A DNA stretch of 55,255 nucleotides from an uncultured Bacillota bacterium (GTDB lineage Bacteria > Bacillota_I > Bacilli_A > RFN20 > CAG-826): NCBI GenBank assembly GCA_937876465.1, contig CALEHV010000052.1, forward strand, positions 1 through 55,255, read 5' to 3'. Made by a program: the position numbers and the translations under genes. Shown one piece after another: positions 24,908 to 34,234 of this stretch; the first letter of the stretch is position 1; the number at the start of each line of letters is the position of its first letter. Under the pieces are notes generated by a model, which had not been told where the DNA came from, ran no database searches, and saw only the letters and a list, made by a program, of their open reading frames with translations.

Positions 24908-27341
24908 AAAAGTTTATGAAATAAATGGCTTTGATTGCCCTCATTGTGCAGCGAAAACAGAAGAGCATCTATCAAAACAAGAAAACATTTCTTATGTTCG
25001 TTTGGATTTTAGTGGAAATAAATTATTCATTACTTATAAAGATAAACCTTGGAATGAAGAACAACTTGCAAAGGTTATAAAAGAAGTTGAACATAACGAA
25101 CTATATATCAAAGAAAAAAATAATAAAAGTGTTAAAAAGATATTTAATGTTTCAGGATTTGATTGCCCAAGTTGCGCTGCTAAGGCAGAAGCTCATATTG
25201 CAAAACAAGATAATGTTTCTTACGCACATATGGATTTTTCCACAAACAAATTATATATAACATTCGAATCAGATCCTTGGAATTGCAAACAACTTGAAGA
25301 AGTTATTAAAGAGGTTGAACAAGATCCTCTTAATATAAGTGAAGATACAAATTCAAAAGCAGTTAAAAATACTAAGATTTGGACTCCTAAGATGTTCTTC
25401 TTATTAGGAAGAATTATTACTGCAGTTATTTTAACTTTAATATGCACATTCCTTTTAACAAATAATGGATTAGAATGGGTGAGATTTGGAATTTATACAT
25501 TTGCTATCTTATTCATTGGTTATGACTGCTTTTTTAAAGTCATCATGCATATTAAAAATAGAACAAATATTTTAGATCATAATATGTTAATTACAGTAGC
25601 ATCATTAGGATCGTTTGTTTTATCTCTCATTGGTTTAATTAATGGCGAAAACTCAATTATGAATGTTAATGGTTTTCGCTTTGCAATGGACGACACTATG
25701 GAAGCGGTAATGGTTATCACATTATTCCAAGTAGGTAACATTATTGAACAAATAGCTTCTAACAAATCTAAGTCTGCTATTATGAGCGCAGTAGAACTTA
25801 GAGTTGATAAAGCAAACTTAGTTACAAATGAAGGTATTGTTGTTGTAAAACCAGAAGAATTAAAAATTGACGATATTATTTTAGTTACAAGTGGGGAACA
25901 AATTCCAACTGATGGAATCATTGTTGAAGGAGAAGGCTTTATAGATACTTCATCTTTAACAGGAGAATATGTTCCAGTTAAAGCTGGAATTAATAAAGAA
26001 GTATTCTCTGGATGCTTACTAAAGAGTGGAACTTTGAAAGTTAAAGTAAATAAAGCATATGCTGACTCAACAGTTAATAAAATCATTGATTTAGTAACAA
26101 GTGGCGGAGAAAAGAAATCTAAAGCCGATGAATTTGTTGCTAAATTTGCTAAATGGTACACACCAATTGTTGTTGGTGTCGCTATATTAACTTTATTAAT
26201 TGGAGGTTTTGTTACTTCTTCTTGGTCAAGTTGGATTCATACATCTTTAGAAATTTTAGTTATTGGTTGCCCTTGTGCAATTGTTATTAGTGTACCTCTT
26301 GCATACTTTTCTGGAGTTGGTTTAGCTAGTAAAAACGGTATCGTTATTAAAGGCGCAAATTATTTAGATGAATTGGCTAGTCTTGGTAAGCTAATTACTG
26401 ATAAAACAGGTACATTAACTCATGGTTCATTTTCTATTCAAAAGGTGGTTCCTGTTAAAGGAGTTAAAGAAGAAGATTTATTAAGTTATGTGCAGGCTGC
26501 AGAATGCTTATCTACCCATCCAATTGGTAAAGCAGTATGTCACGATATTAATACAAAAATATTGGCATCTGAACAAGTTAACTTTGAAGAAATTGCTGGC
26601 AAAGGAACCAAAACAACTTGGAAGGGTAATACTATCCTTGCAGGTGGTGACAAATTAATGAAAGCCTTTAATATCGATTATGAAATGGCTTGTGAAAACG
26701 GTTCAGTTGTATATTGTGTTTTGAACAACAAATATGTTGGTTATGTTGTTTTAGCTGATAAAGTCAAAGATGACGCTCAACCTATGGTTGATTTACTGCA
26801 TGGTGAAGGAGTTAGCATTACCTTATTAACTGGAGATAAAGAAGAAAATGCTAGAGAAATATGTGGTAAGTTAGGTATTGATTATTTCCATAGTGGACTT
26901 CTTCCGGAACAAAAAACACAAATCCTTGAAAAGGAGATGGAAAACTATGATAAAGCAGTAGCGTTTATTGGAGATGGTATTAATGATGCTCCAAGTATTG
27001 TTAGAAGTGATATTGGTATTGCAATGGGTGGTATTGGTAGTGATATAGCTGTTGAGAATGCTGATGTCATTATTATGAATGATGATCCTGCTAAGGTTTA
27101 TGATGCAATGAGAATTGCTAAGATGTCTAGACATACAGCTACATTTAATATTGTTTTTGCCTTAATTATCAAAGTAGCAGTATTCTTAGCAGAATTAATT
27201 CTTTCTATATTGAATAAAGACGCAAGTTATATGATGTATGTAGCTGTATTAGCTGATACTGGTCTAACGGTCTTATTAGTTATTAATTCATTATTATTAC
27301 TTTATAGAAAAGTTAAAAGAACTATTAAAAAAGCAAAATAA
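24900..27341 (+). CDS. zntA: Zn/Cd/Pb-exporting P1B-type ATPase with two HMA domains
   Basis: 813 residues. Two N-terminal metal-binding domains carry FDCPHCAAK (C13, C16) and FDCPSCAAK (C89, C92). Membrane helices follow from about residue 165. The actuator loop has SSLTGEYVPV; the intramembrane metal site is CPC at 457-459; the phosphorylated aspartate D501 is in DKTGTLT; the hinge is GDGINDAPS. CPC together with an ArsR regulator of the alpha-5 type points to Zn/Cd/Pb export (P1B-2) rather than copper. It overlaps the regulator gene, so the pair is one metal-inducible operon. Confidence 0.95.
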   Translation: MTKKVYEINGFDCPHCAAKTEEHLSKQENISYVRLDFSGNKLFITYKDKPWNEEQLAKVIKEVEHNELYIKEKNNKSVKKIFNVSGFDCPSCAAKAEAHIAKQDNVSYAHMDFSTNKLYITFESDPWNCKQLEEVIKEVEQDPLNISEDTNSKAVKNTKIWTPKMFFLLGRIITAVILTLICTFLLTNNGLEWVRFGIYTFAILFIGYDCFFKVIMHIKNRTNILDHNMLITVASLGSFVLSLIGLINGENSIMNVNGFRFAMDDTMEAVMVITLFQVGNIIEQIASNKSKSAIMSAVELRVDKANLVTNEGIVVVKPEELKIDDIILVTSGEQIPTDGIIVEGEGFIDTSSLTGEYVPVKAGINKEVFSGCLLKSGTLKVKVNKAYADSTVNKIIDLVTSGGEKKSKADEFVAKFAKWYTPIVVGVAILTLLIGGFVTSSWSSWIHTSLEILVIGCPCAIVISVPLAYFSGVGLASKNGIVIKGANYLDELASLGKLITDKTGTLTHGSFSIQKVVPVKGVKEEDLLSYVQAAECLSTHPIGKAVCHDINTKILASEQVNFEEIAGKGTKTTWKGNTILAGGDKLMKAFNIDYEMACENGSVVYCVLNNKYVGYVVLADKVKDDAQPMVDLLHGEGVSITLLTGDKEENAREICGKLGIDYFHSGLLPEQKTQILEKEMENYDKAVAFIGDGINDAPSIVRSDIGIAMGGIGSDIAVENADVIIMNDDPAKVYDAMRIAKMSRHTATFNIVFALIIKVAVFLAELILSILNKDASYMMYVAVLADTGLTVLLVINSLLLLYRKVKRTIKKAK

Positions 27342-27411
27342 GAAATATTTGTTAATTGAATAAATAAATTGCCGATGACAATCAATGCTTAATAATACAA
27401 AAAGAATTTTT

Positions 27412-27439
27412 TTGAAGAAAAAACATACCTTGCTATACT
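27412..27439 (+). promoter_or_regulatory. Promoter with leaderless spacing before the DUF4097-like lipoprotein
   Basis: TTGAAG (27412-27417), 16-base spacer, TATACT (27434-27439), then 6 bases to the ATG at 27446. Transcription should begin at or beside the ATG, and no ribosome binding site is present. Confidence 0.6.
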
Positions 27440-27445
27440 GAAATT

Positions 27446-28276
27446 ATGAAAAAGATTGGATTATTATTTTTATTAGCCTTTCCCTTTACGCTATTTTCAT
27501 GTGGTTTGTCACCTGCAATAACTAATTACGATGAGGGAAATAATTTAGAATATTCTACTTCTGAAATATCTAATATTCATATTGATATGAGACTTGGACA
27601 AGACCAAGGACACATCATTTTTAATCAAACAGAAAATAAGGATATTAAAATCAGTGGTGTTGATGCATCTAGAGAAGATTATAAATTTAGATATTATATT
27701 AATAATAAAAACTTATACATTAGAGAGGCAAAAATAGAAGAAGGAGAAAAAAGATCTTCATCATATTTGCAAACAATAGAATTTTTTATACCAAAAAACT
27801 TCGTTGTCAACGAATTACACTTTAATTCCGCTAACAGTGTATTGGAAATTAATAATGTAACATTTAATATAATTAATGCAGTTGCGAATGGAAAACAAAT
27901 ACATTTAAATAAGGTCACTGCTAACAATATTTACGCCAAAACTTGGACCGGTGGAATGACTTTTAATGATGTTAAAGCAAATAATATGTTTTTAACAACA
28001 ACATATGCAAATATAAATTTAAATCTAACTGAATTACCACAAAAAACTGAATGTATCGCTACATCAGGCGAAGTTAACATCCAATTGCCTGAAGACACAA
28101 CTAATTTCACAGTTTACCCTGGAAACAAAACAATAGATTTAAGATTTGAACACACAGTAGAAGAATATCAAGATGAAGATGTAACAAAAACAAAATATAT
28201 CGTTGGAAACGGTGAAAAAGAGATACATTTCTCAGGTAAAAACGATCATTTACATATTTTTTATAATTTGGACTAG
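27446..28276 (+). CDS. DUF4097-like lipoprotein
   Basis: 276 residues. Lipoprotein signal MKKIGLLFLLAFPFTLFSCG with cysteine at 19. The rest is a run of short beta strands (IHIDMRLGQDQGHIIF, IEFFIPKNFVVNELHFNSAN, INLNLTELPQKTECIATSGE) resembling the repetitive beta-solenoid of DUF4097-type putative adhesins, often found in membrane-stress or phage-shock-like loci. No partner of that kind lies nearby. Own promoter; downstream hairpin shared with the convergent ribosomal operon. Confidence 0.75.
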   Translation: MKKIGLLFLLAFPFTLFSCGLSPAITNYDEGNNLEYSTSEISNIHIDMRLGQDQGHIIFNQTENKDIKISGVDASREDYKFRYYINNKNLYIREAKIEEGEKRSSSYLQTIEFFIPKNFVVNELHFNSANSVLEINNVTFNIINAVANGKQIHLNKVTANNIYAKTWTGGMTFNDVKANNMFLTTTYANINLNLTELPQKTECIATSGEVNIQLPEDTTNFTVYPGNKTIDLRFEHTVEEYQDEDVTKTKYIVGNGEKEIHFSGKNDHLHIFYNLD

Positions 28277-28286
28277 ACTTTTGTTT

Positions 28287-28317
28287 ATTAAAAAAGACCA
28301 CCCGTATGAGTGGTCTT
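28287..28317 (-). terminator. Terminator of the rpsF-ssb-rpsR operon
   Basis: AAGACCAC (28294-28301), 8-base loop, GTGGTCTT (28310-28317), with a T run on the minus strand. It lies between convergent genes; the opposite side lacks a T run, so it mainly serves the ribosomal operon. Confidence 0.85.
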
Positions 28318-28357
28318 AATTGACAATGATACACTATGTGTATTTTGTCTTTTTTGA

Positions 28358-28585
28358 TTAGTCTTGAATGTATGGGAGTAAGCCCATGAAACGAGCGTTT
28401 TTAATAGCTCTGGCTAACTCTCTTTGGTATTTAGCACATGTACCTGTTTGGTGACGTGGAGCAATTTTACCATTTGGAGTGATGAATTTCTTTAAGAGTT
28501 CAACATCCTTGTAATCAATGTATTTGATTTTATTTTTGGTAAAGTAGCATACCTTTTTATGTGGTCTAATCTTTTTGAATCCCAT
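28358..28585 (-). CDS. rpsR: 30S ribosomal protein S18
   Basis: 75 residues, normal length. Contains the S18 signature IDYKDVELLKKFITPNGKI followed by PRHQTGTCAKYQRELARAIK. It binds S6 on the small-subunit platform. Last gene of the rpsF-ssb-rpsR operon, with rpsF and ssb upstream as in most bacteria. Confidence 0.98.
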   Translation of the reverse strand: MGFKKIRPHKKVCYFTKNKIKYIDYKDVELLKKFITPNGKIAPRHQTGTCAKYQRELARAIKNARFMGLLPYIQD

Positions 28586-28606
28586 AATAAATAATTTCCT
28601 TTCTTA

Positions 28607-29059
28607 CTAGAATGGAAGATCATCATTAGCAACCATATCGTTATCGATATTTTTGCTATTATCTTCTTCTGGTTCGTCTTCAAGAAGGTCTTCAGATTTT
28701 ACTGGTGCATCTGCAATTTCATTTGCATCAACACTTTCTGAATCTTTCTTGGCTTCTAAGAATTGGACAGAATCTGCAATAACATCAAATGTTACAACTT
28801 CAACTTGAGCTTTGTTTACGTATTTACGTAATTGGAGCTTTCCATCAACACCAACGAGCATTCCTTTTTTGCAATATTGGTTAACTAATTCAGCTTGTTT
28901 GCCAAATGAGACAACATTAATAAATGCAGTTTCGAATTCTCCGTTAGCATTCTTTTGTGCACGATCTACAGCAATGCTGAAACGTGCATTTTGTTTTCCG
29001 TCTCTAACACTATAGTCTGGAGTTCTTACGATTCTTCCTGTGAGAACAATTCTGTTCAT
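28607..29059 (-). CDS. ssb: Single-stranded DNA-binding protein
   Basis: 150 residues. The OB fold spans 1-105 (MNRIVLTGRIVRTPDYSVRD; RFSIAVDRAQKN; FINVVSFGKQAELVNQYCKKG; VDGKLQLRKYV). An acidic, disordered tail ends with the DDLPF form of the partner-binding tip that recruits replication and repair proteins. Placed between rpsF and rpsR. Confidence 0.97.
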   Translation of the reverse strand: MNRIVLTGRIVRTPDYSVRDGKQNARFSIAVDRAQKNANGEFETAFINVVSFGKQAELVNQYCKKGMLVGVDGKLQLRKYVNKAQVEVVTFDVIADSVQFLEAKKDSESVDANEIADAPVKSEDLLEDEPEEDNSKNIDNDMVANDDLPF

Positions 29060-29076
29060 TTGTTCTTCCTCCTTAA

Positions 29077-29364
29077 TTAGTCTTGATCAACTGTGATCAA
29101 ATGACGTACAACGTTAAGGTCAATTTTGGCTAAACGAACGAACTCTTTGAGTGCTTCGTTTTCAGCTGTTACTTTAATAACAACATAGTAGCCTTTTGTC
29201 ATATCGTTAATTGGATATGCAAAGTCGCGTAAGCCCCATTCTTTAACATTAGTAATCTTTGAACCTTTGCTTGTAAGAATGGCGTGAAGCTTTTCGATTT
29301 CAGCTTTTCTTGCTGCTTCTTCGAGATCAGCTTTCACGATGTACATAATTTCGTACTTCTTCAT
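29077..29364 (-). CDS. rpsF: 30S ribosomal protein S6
   Basis: 95 residues from the ATG at 29362-29364, chosen because GGGAGG (29372-29377) lies 7 bases upstream and MKKYEIMYIVKADLEE is the usual S6 start; the 35 extra codons in the open frame belong to the leader. Conserved core: GLRDFAYPINDMTKGYYVVI. S6 pairs with S18, encoded two genes downstream. Confidence 0.96.
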   Translation of the reverse strand: MKKYEIMYIVKADLEEAARKAEIEKLHAILTSKGSKITNVKEWGLRDFAYPINDMTKGYYVVIKVTAENEALKEFVRLAKIDLNVVRHLITVDQD

Positions 29365-29389
29365 ATAGGCACCTCCCTTTGGTCTTCTG

Positions 29390-29410
29390 GCTGTTATCTT
29401 TTGTAACAGC
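29390..29410 (-). promoter_or_regulatory. Hairpin in the rpsF leader
   Basis: GCTGTTA, 7-base loop, TAACAGC, a perfect stem just upstream of the rpsF ribosome binding site. In many Bacilli this operon is autoregulated by the S6-S18 complex through a leader structure. I could not confirm the known bulge motif here, so that role is only possible. Confidence 0.45.
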
Positions 29411-29439
29411 AGAGAGAAAATGCGATTTCTCGCGAATGC

Positions 29440-29469
29440 ATTATATAATACGCACTTACATACATTCAA
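29440..29469 (-). promoter_or_regulatory. rpsF operon promoter
   Basis: TTGAAT (29464-29469), 18-base spacer and TATAAT (29440-29445) on the minus strand. The leader of about 70 bases would contain the hairpin at 29390-29410. The roughly 120 bases between here and the lysS terminator show nothing else. Confidence 0.65.
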
Positions 29470-29559
29470 GTAATTTATAACGTTGTACTTAAATGGGATT
29501 CTTTGACCAATAAGCCATATTTACAAAAATACGTGTAATTTGCACATTTTTTGAGACAA

Positions 29560-29586
29560 ATAAAAAACGATTCCTTTAGGAACCGT
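29560..29586 (-). terminator. lysS terminator
   Basis: ACGATTCC (29567-29574), loop of 4, GGAACCGT (29579-29586), one G-U pair on the transcript, followed by six T on the minus strand. Confidence 0.88.
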
Positions 29587-29604
29587 CTTTAATTTTAAGA
29601 TTAA

Positions 29605-31137
29605 TTATTTCTTACCTGCATCTCTCATGCATGGGAAGAGAATAACTTCACGAATGCTTGTTTGATTTGTCATTAACATAACAAATCTATCGATTCCGAT
29701 ACCGATACCGCCACATGGTGGCATACCGTATTCGAGTGATTCGAGGAAGTCTTCATCCATTTCAGAAGCTTCTTCATCTCCTCTATTTTTAGCTTCGAGT
29801 TGTTTAACAAGTCTTTCTTTTTGATCAATTGGATCATTGAGTTCACTATAAGCGTTTCCGTATTCCATACCACCGATGAATAATTCAAATCTATCGGTAA
29901 ACATTGGATTATCTTTGCACTTCTTAGTAAGTGGAGAAACTTCTATTGGATACTCGTGAACAAATGTTGGAGTTTTAAGTAAGTCGTCACATTTTTCTTC
30001 AAAGAATGCATTGAGAATGTAGCCAACACTATTCCAGTGTTTTTCAAGCTTAATTCCGTGTTCTTTTGCTAAGGCAACCGCTTCTTCCATTGTTGTAACT
30101 TTATTGAAATCAACGCCAGTTGCTTCTAAGACACATTCTTTCATTGTTTTCCAGCCAAATGGCTTGCCTAAATCGAGTGTGCCTTCTCCGTATGGAATTG
30201 TGGTTGATCCAACAACCTTAAGAGCGACTTCTCTAAAGAGATTTTCAGCAAATTCTCTCATATCTTGTAAATCGCCATATGCTTGATATAACTCAATTGT
30301 TGTGAATTCTGGGTTATGTTTTGTATCCATTCCTTCATTACGGAACAAACGACCAATTTCATAGACCTTTTCCATACCACCAACAATACATTTTTTAAGA
30401 TTAATTTCTGTAGCAATACGTAAATAGAAGTCTTTGTCGAGAGAATTGTGATGTGTAATAAATGGACGTGCAGATGCACCACCTAAAATTGGTGACAAGA
30501 TGCTTGTTTCGACTTCAGTAAATCCAAGTTTATCGCAATAATTTTGAATTGCGCGAATAATTTTTGGTCTAGCAATTGCAATATTCATTGCATCATCGTT
30601 CATAATTAAATCAACATAACGATGACGATATCTTTCTTCAACATCGGTTAAACCATGGAATTTTTCTGGTAATGGTCTAAGTGCTTTTGTTAAATGAGTG
30701 AATTTTTCACAGCGAACAGTTAATTCTCCTGTCTTTGTGAGCATAATTCGACCGTAGACGCCAACAATATCGCCGACATCAGATAATTTGAACAATGCAT
30801 AGTTTTCTTCACCAACTATATCAACGCTAATGTAAAACTGAATTTTACTTGTTTTATCTTTTATGGAAACGAAAGATGCTTTGCCCATTTTACGTAAAAA
30901 CATAATACGGCCAGCAACTGTTACATAAATTGGATTCTTTTCAAGTTCAGCATTTTTAGCTTCAGCTTCTTCTGGTGTAGCAGGTTTTACTGTAACTACC
31001 TTAGATGCTTTTTCTCTAACTTCTTTGATTGAATCTGTTCTAACAAATTTTTCTCCGAATGGATCAATACCCATTTCGCGATATTTTGAGAGTTTTTCTC
31101 TTCTAACTCTCTCTTGGTCTGTTAATTTTTCTTCCAT
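29605..31137 (-). CDS. lysS: Lysyl-tRNA synthetase, class II
   Basis: 510 residues. N-terminal anticodon-binding OB fold (VAGRIMFLRKMGKASFVSI), then the class II catalytic domain: motif 1 RHRYVDLIMND, motif 2 EIGRLFRNEGMDTKHNPEFT, motif 3 GGIGIGIDRFVMLMTN. Charges tRNA-Lys in the cytosol. GAGG ribosome binding site before the ATG. An inverted repeat (ACAATGTT...AACATTGT, 31165-31192) lies just upstream. Confidence 0.98.
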   Translation of the reverse strand: MEEKLTDQERVRREKLSKYREMGIDPFGEKFVRTDSIKEVREKASKVVTVKPATPEEAEAKNAELEKNPIYVTVAGRIMFLRKMGKASFVSIKDKTSKIQFYISVDIVGEENYALFKLSDVGDIVGVYGRIMLTKTGELTVRCEKFTHLTKALRPLPEKFHGLTDVEERYRHRYVDLIMNDDAMNIAIARPKIIRAIQNYCDKLGFTEVETSILSPILGGASARPFITHHNSLDKDFYLRIATEINLKKCIVGGMEKVYEIGRLFRNEGMDTKHNPEFTTIELYQAYGDLQDMREFAENLFREVALKVVGSTTIPYGEGTLDLGKPFGWKTMKECVLEATGVDFNKVTTMEEAVALAKEHGIKLEKHWNSVGYILNAFFEEKCDDLLKTPTFVHEYPIEVSPLTKKCKDNPMFTDRFELFIGGMEYGNAYSELNDPIDQKERLVKQLEAKNRGDEEASEMDEDFLESLEYGMPPCGGIGIGIDRFVMLMTNQTSIREVILFPCMRDAGKK

Positions 31138-31164
31138 AAAGTAAACCTCGCTTTAAATCTTAAC

Positions 31165-31192
31165 ACAATGTTATATTTATTAACAACATTGT
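31165..31192. promoter_or_regulatory. Inverted repeat between dus and lysS
   Basis: ACAATGTT (31165-31172) and AACATTGT (31185-31192) separated by 12 bases. It ends 2 bases from the dus stop and is about 28 bases from the lysS start. It has no T run. It may be an operator or a weak 3' hairpin. Confidence 0.35.
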
Positions 31193-31194
31193 AA

Positions 31195-32160
31195 TCAACG
31201 ACATTTTTCTATAATTTTCATCAAACTTTCTCTTGTGGTTAATTGCTGAGCAAGTTCTGATTTAACTGTTTTCATATCAGGATAAGAATTTAAGAATTTT
31301 GGAGCAATTCCTCTCATGATCATCATTGCTCTATATTCTCCTTTTTCTTTAATTGTCATATCGGTTAATTTAACTAAATTATTTAGATTTGTTTCTAAAG
31401 AAACATTAGCTAATTTTTCACTTGTTTCTAAATAATGATTTATTTGGGTGATAAGATATGGATTTCCTACTCCTCCACGAGCAACCATAACAGCAGTAGC
31501 TTTTGTAATTTCTAAAGCATTTATTGCATCTTCTAAAGTGAATATATCTCCACTGATTATTAAAGGAACTTCCATTTGAGAGCCTAAGTTTTTAATAATT
31601 TCATATTGTGCTTTACCTGAATAACCTTGTTTAGTTGTTCTTGCATGAATTGCTATTGCGGCAACACCTGCTTTTTCTAAAGCTTTAACATTTTCAAATA
31701 CATTAATGGAATCTTGATTCCAACCTAAACGAATTTTTGCTGTTACAGGTTTTGGTGAATGCTTGACTACAGCTGTCATTATTTCTTCTAATTTTTTTGG
31801 ATCTTTTAGTAAAGCTGAGCCTGCACCAGTTTTTGTAACTTTTGGAACAGGACATCCAAGGTTGATATCAAACATTTCAAAATTGGAATTGTGTTCTAAA
31901 ACAATGTCAATTGCTTTGCAAAGGGTTTCTGCTGAGCTTCCAAATAGTTGAATTGCGCATGGATGGTCATCAGCACTTGTTTTTATATAATCTAAAGTGG
32001 TTTTATTCTCGTAAATTAAACCGCAATCACTAACCATCTCTGTTACAGATAAGCCTACACCAAAAGATTTCATAAAGTTCCTGTAAGCAAGAAAAGTAAC
32101 TCCTGCCATTGGACCTAATACGACATGTGATTTAATTTCAATATTTCCGATTTTCCACAT
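31195..32160 (-). CDS. dus: tRNA-dihydrouridine synthase
   Basis: 321 residues. FMN TIM-barrel enzyme reducing uridines in the tRNA D-loop. N-terminal LGPMAGVT; catalytic C103 in NLGCPVPKVTKTGAGSALL; KIRLGW; HARTTKQGYSG; SGDIFTLEDA; ARGGVGNPYL. It fits the DusB-like group of Firmicutes. The ATG stands only about 4 bases after the T run of the ftsH terminator and has no ribosome binding site, so its expression is unclear. Confidence 0.94.
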   Translation of the reverse strand: MWKIGNIEIKSHVVLGPMAGVTFLAYRNFMKSFGVGLSVTEMVSDCGLIYENKTTLDYIKTSADDHPCAIQLFGSSAETLCKAIDIVLEHNSNFEMFDINLGCPVPKVTKTGAGSALLKDPKKLEEIMTAVVKHSPKPVTAKIRLGWNQDSINVFENVKALEKAGVAAIAIHARTTKQGYSGKAQYEIIKNLGSQMEVPLIISGDIFTLEDAINALEITKATAVMVARGGVGNPYLITQINHYLETSEKLANVSLETNLNNLVKLTDMTIKEKGEYRAMMIMRGIAPKFLNSYPDMKTVKSELAQQLTTRESLMKIIEKCR

Positions 32161-32164
32161 AAGA

Positions 32165-32187
32165 CAAAAAAGGGAGGCAAGCCTCCC
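32165..32187 (-). terminator. ftsH terminator
   Basis: GGGAGGC and GCCTCCC (32172-32187) form a tight hairpin, followed by six T on the minus strand, directly between ftsH and dus. Confidence 0.9.
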
Positions 32188-32197
32188 GTTTTATTAA

Positions 32198-34234
32198 TTA
32201 TTTTTCTTCTTTAGTTTCTTTTACAATTTTTTCTTCTGAAACAACGGATTTTACATCTACAGGTCCGGCAGTTTGCTCTTCCTTTTTCAATGTTCTATGT
32301 TCAAGAAGATAACTAATTTCTTCAGCTGTAATTGTTTCATTTTCAAGAAGTGTATTTGCAATAAGTTCAAGATCATCTTTGTGAGCCTTAATAATTTCTA
32401 ATGCTTTATTATGGGCATCATTGATAATCTTTCTGACCTCTGTATCAATTTCGTATGCAATTTGAGTTGAGAAATTCTTTTGAGTAGAAGCATAGTCTCT
32501 ACCTAAGAAGACGGAGCTATCATCTCTTTCATATTGAATTGGTCCTAATTGACTCATTCCATACTCAGTGACCATAGCTCTAGCAATTCTTGTTGCGACT
32601 TCGATATCGTTTTGAGCTCCAGTTGTAACATCTTTGAAGAACATTTCTTCTGCAGATCTTCCACCTAAGTAGCCAACAATTCTTGCTTCAAGTTCTGCTT
32701 TGCTCATCAAGAATCTATCATCTTCTGGTGTCATTAAAACGTGGCCACCAGTTCTTCCACGAGGAATGATTGTAATTTTTTGAACTTTATCTGAGTACTC
32801 AAGATTTAATCCGATTATTGCGTGTCCAGCCTCATGATATGCAACGCGTTTTCTTTCGTTTTCACTCATTCTACGTGAAGATTTTGCTGGTCCAGCAATA
32901 CGTCTATCAATAGCTTCATCGATATGTTTAATGGAGATTTGCCCGGAATTTTGACGAACTGCAAGGATTGCGGCTTCATTTAAAACGTTTTCAATATCAG
33001 CTCCAGAGAAGCCTACTGTACGTTTAGCAAGTTGAGCAAAATCGATTGATGGATCAAGTAATTTTCCTCTTGCGTGAACGTAGAATATTGCTTCACGTCC
33101 ATTCTTATCTGGGAGGTTAACTGTGATTGTTCTGTCAAAACGACCAGCACGTAATAAAGCCGGATCAAGAACATCATCACGGTTTGTAGCAGCAATAACA
33201 ATGATTCCTGAGTTGTCTTCGAAACCATCCATTTCAACGAGTAATTGGTTGAGAGTTTGTTCGCGTTCATCGTTTCCACCACCAAGACCAGCTCCACGTT
33301 GACGTCCAACAGCATCGATTTCATCGATGAAGATTAAACATGGTGCAGTCTCTTTTGCTTTTTTGAACATATCTCTAACACGTCCAGCACCAACACCAAC
33401 AAACATTTCGACAAAGTCAGAACCGGAAATACTATAGAAAGGAACTCCTGCTTCACCAGCGACAGCTTTTGCTAATAAGGTTTTGCCTGTTCCTGGGTGG
33501 CCTACTAAAAGAATACCTTTTGGTAACTTGGCACCATATTTAGCAAATTTTTGAGGTTCTTTTAAATACTGTACGATTTCTTGCATTTCTGCTTTTTCTT
33601 CATCGCAACCAGCAACATCCGCAAAACGGACCTTGCTTGCATCAACTTTTCTTGCTCTGCTACGGTTAAATTCGAGTGCTTTATTATTTGCTCCACCAAC
33701 ACTAGCAGACAATCTAGAGAATAGGAAAATAGCAATTAAAATTGTTACACCTGCAATGATGATAGTTGGTCCCCATTGGTCAAACCAATTAACTTCAAAA
33801 GCATAATGATTTTCTAAATGAGCGTCTTTATATGTTTCTTTTGCACTAATGATTTCATCATTAAATAATTGGAAATAAGATGCGTGTGTTTTTGTTTCTT
33901 TGATTGTTCCATCATCATTAAATGTATAAACTTCGTATGAATGGTACCAGTGTTCTGGATCACAGTTAAATGTATAGGTTTTCTTATTGTTATTCGTCGC
34001 TTCTTCAACACATGTTCCAGTGATAGTAACAACAGTTTCTTTATCATATACTTCAGCAGTCAAAATCTTATATTTTGCTAATTGAGCGTCAATGTCGTTT
34101 GCATACCATGTTTCTCCGCCTTTTCTTGTTGATGAAACAATAATGGCGACAAAACCTGCAATTGCAGCAATCATCAAAATATATGGCAAAAGTAACATAA
34201 ATATGTTTCTTTTTGGTGCTTGTTTATTTTCCAT
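32198..34234 (-). CDS. ftsH: ATP-dependent zinc metalloprotease FtsH
   Basis: 678 residues. Two membrane helices (about 12-33 and 153-175) flank an external domain. The AAA module has Walker A GHPGTGKT near 245, Walker B CLIFIDEIDAVG, and ATNRDDVLDPALLRAGRFDR. The zinc protease motif HEAGH is near 464. It degrades misfolded membrane proteins. The neighbouring tilS is the usual Bacilli order, though hpt, often between them, is missing. Confidence 0.98.
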   Translation of the reverse strand: MENKQAPKRNIFMLLLPYILMIAAIAGFVAIIVSSTRKGGETWYANDIDAQLAKYKILTAEVYDKETVVTITGTCVEEATNNNKKTYTFNCDPEHWYHSYEVYTFNDDGTIKETKTHASYFQLFNDEIISAKETYKDAHLENHYAFEVNWFDQWGPTIIIAGVTILIAIFLFSRLSASVGGANNKALEFNRSRARKVDASKVRFADVAGCDEEKAEMQEIVQYLKEPQKFAKYGAKLPKGILLVGHPGTGKTLLAKAVAGEAGVPFYSISGSDFVEMFVGVGAGRVRDMFKKAKETAPCLIFIDEIDAVGRQRGAGLGGGNDEREQTLNQLLVEMDGFEDNSGIIVIAATNRDDVLDPALLRAGRFDRTITVNLPDKNGREAIFYVHARGKLLDPSIDFAQLAKRTVGFSGADIENVLNEAAILAVRQNSGQISIKHIDEAIDRRIAGPAKSSRRMSENERKRVAYHEAGHAIIGLNLEYSDKVQKITIIPRGRTGGHVLMTPEDDRFLMSKAELEARIVGYLGGRSAEEMFFKDVTTGAQNDIEVATRIARAMVTEYGMSQLGPIQYERDDSSVFLGRDYASTQKNFSTQIAYEIDTEVRKIINDAHNKALEIIKAHKDDLELIANTLLENETITAEEISYLLEHRTLKKEEQTAGPVDVKSVVSEEKIVKETKEEK

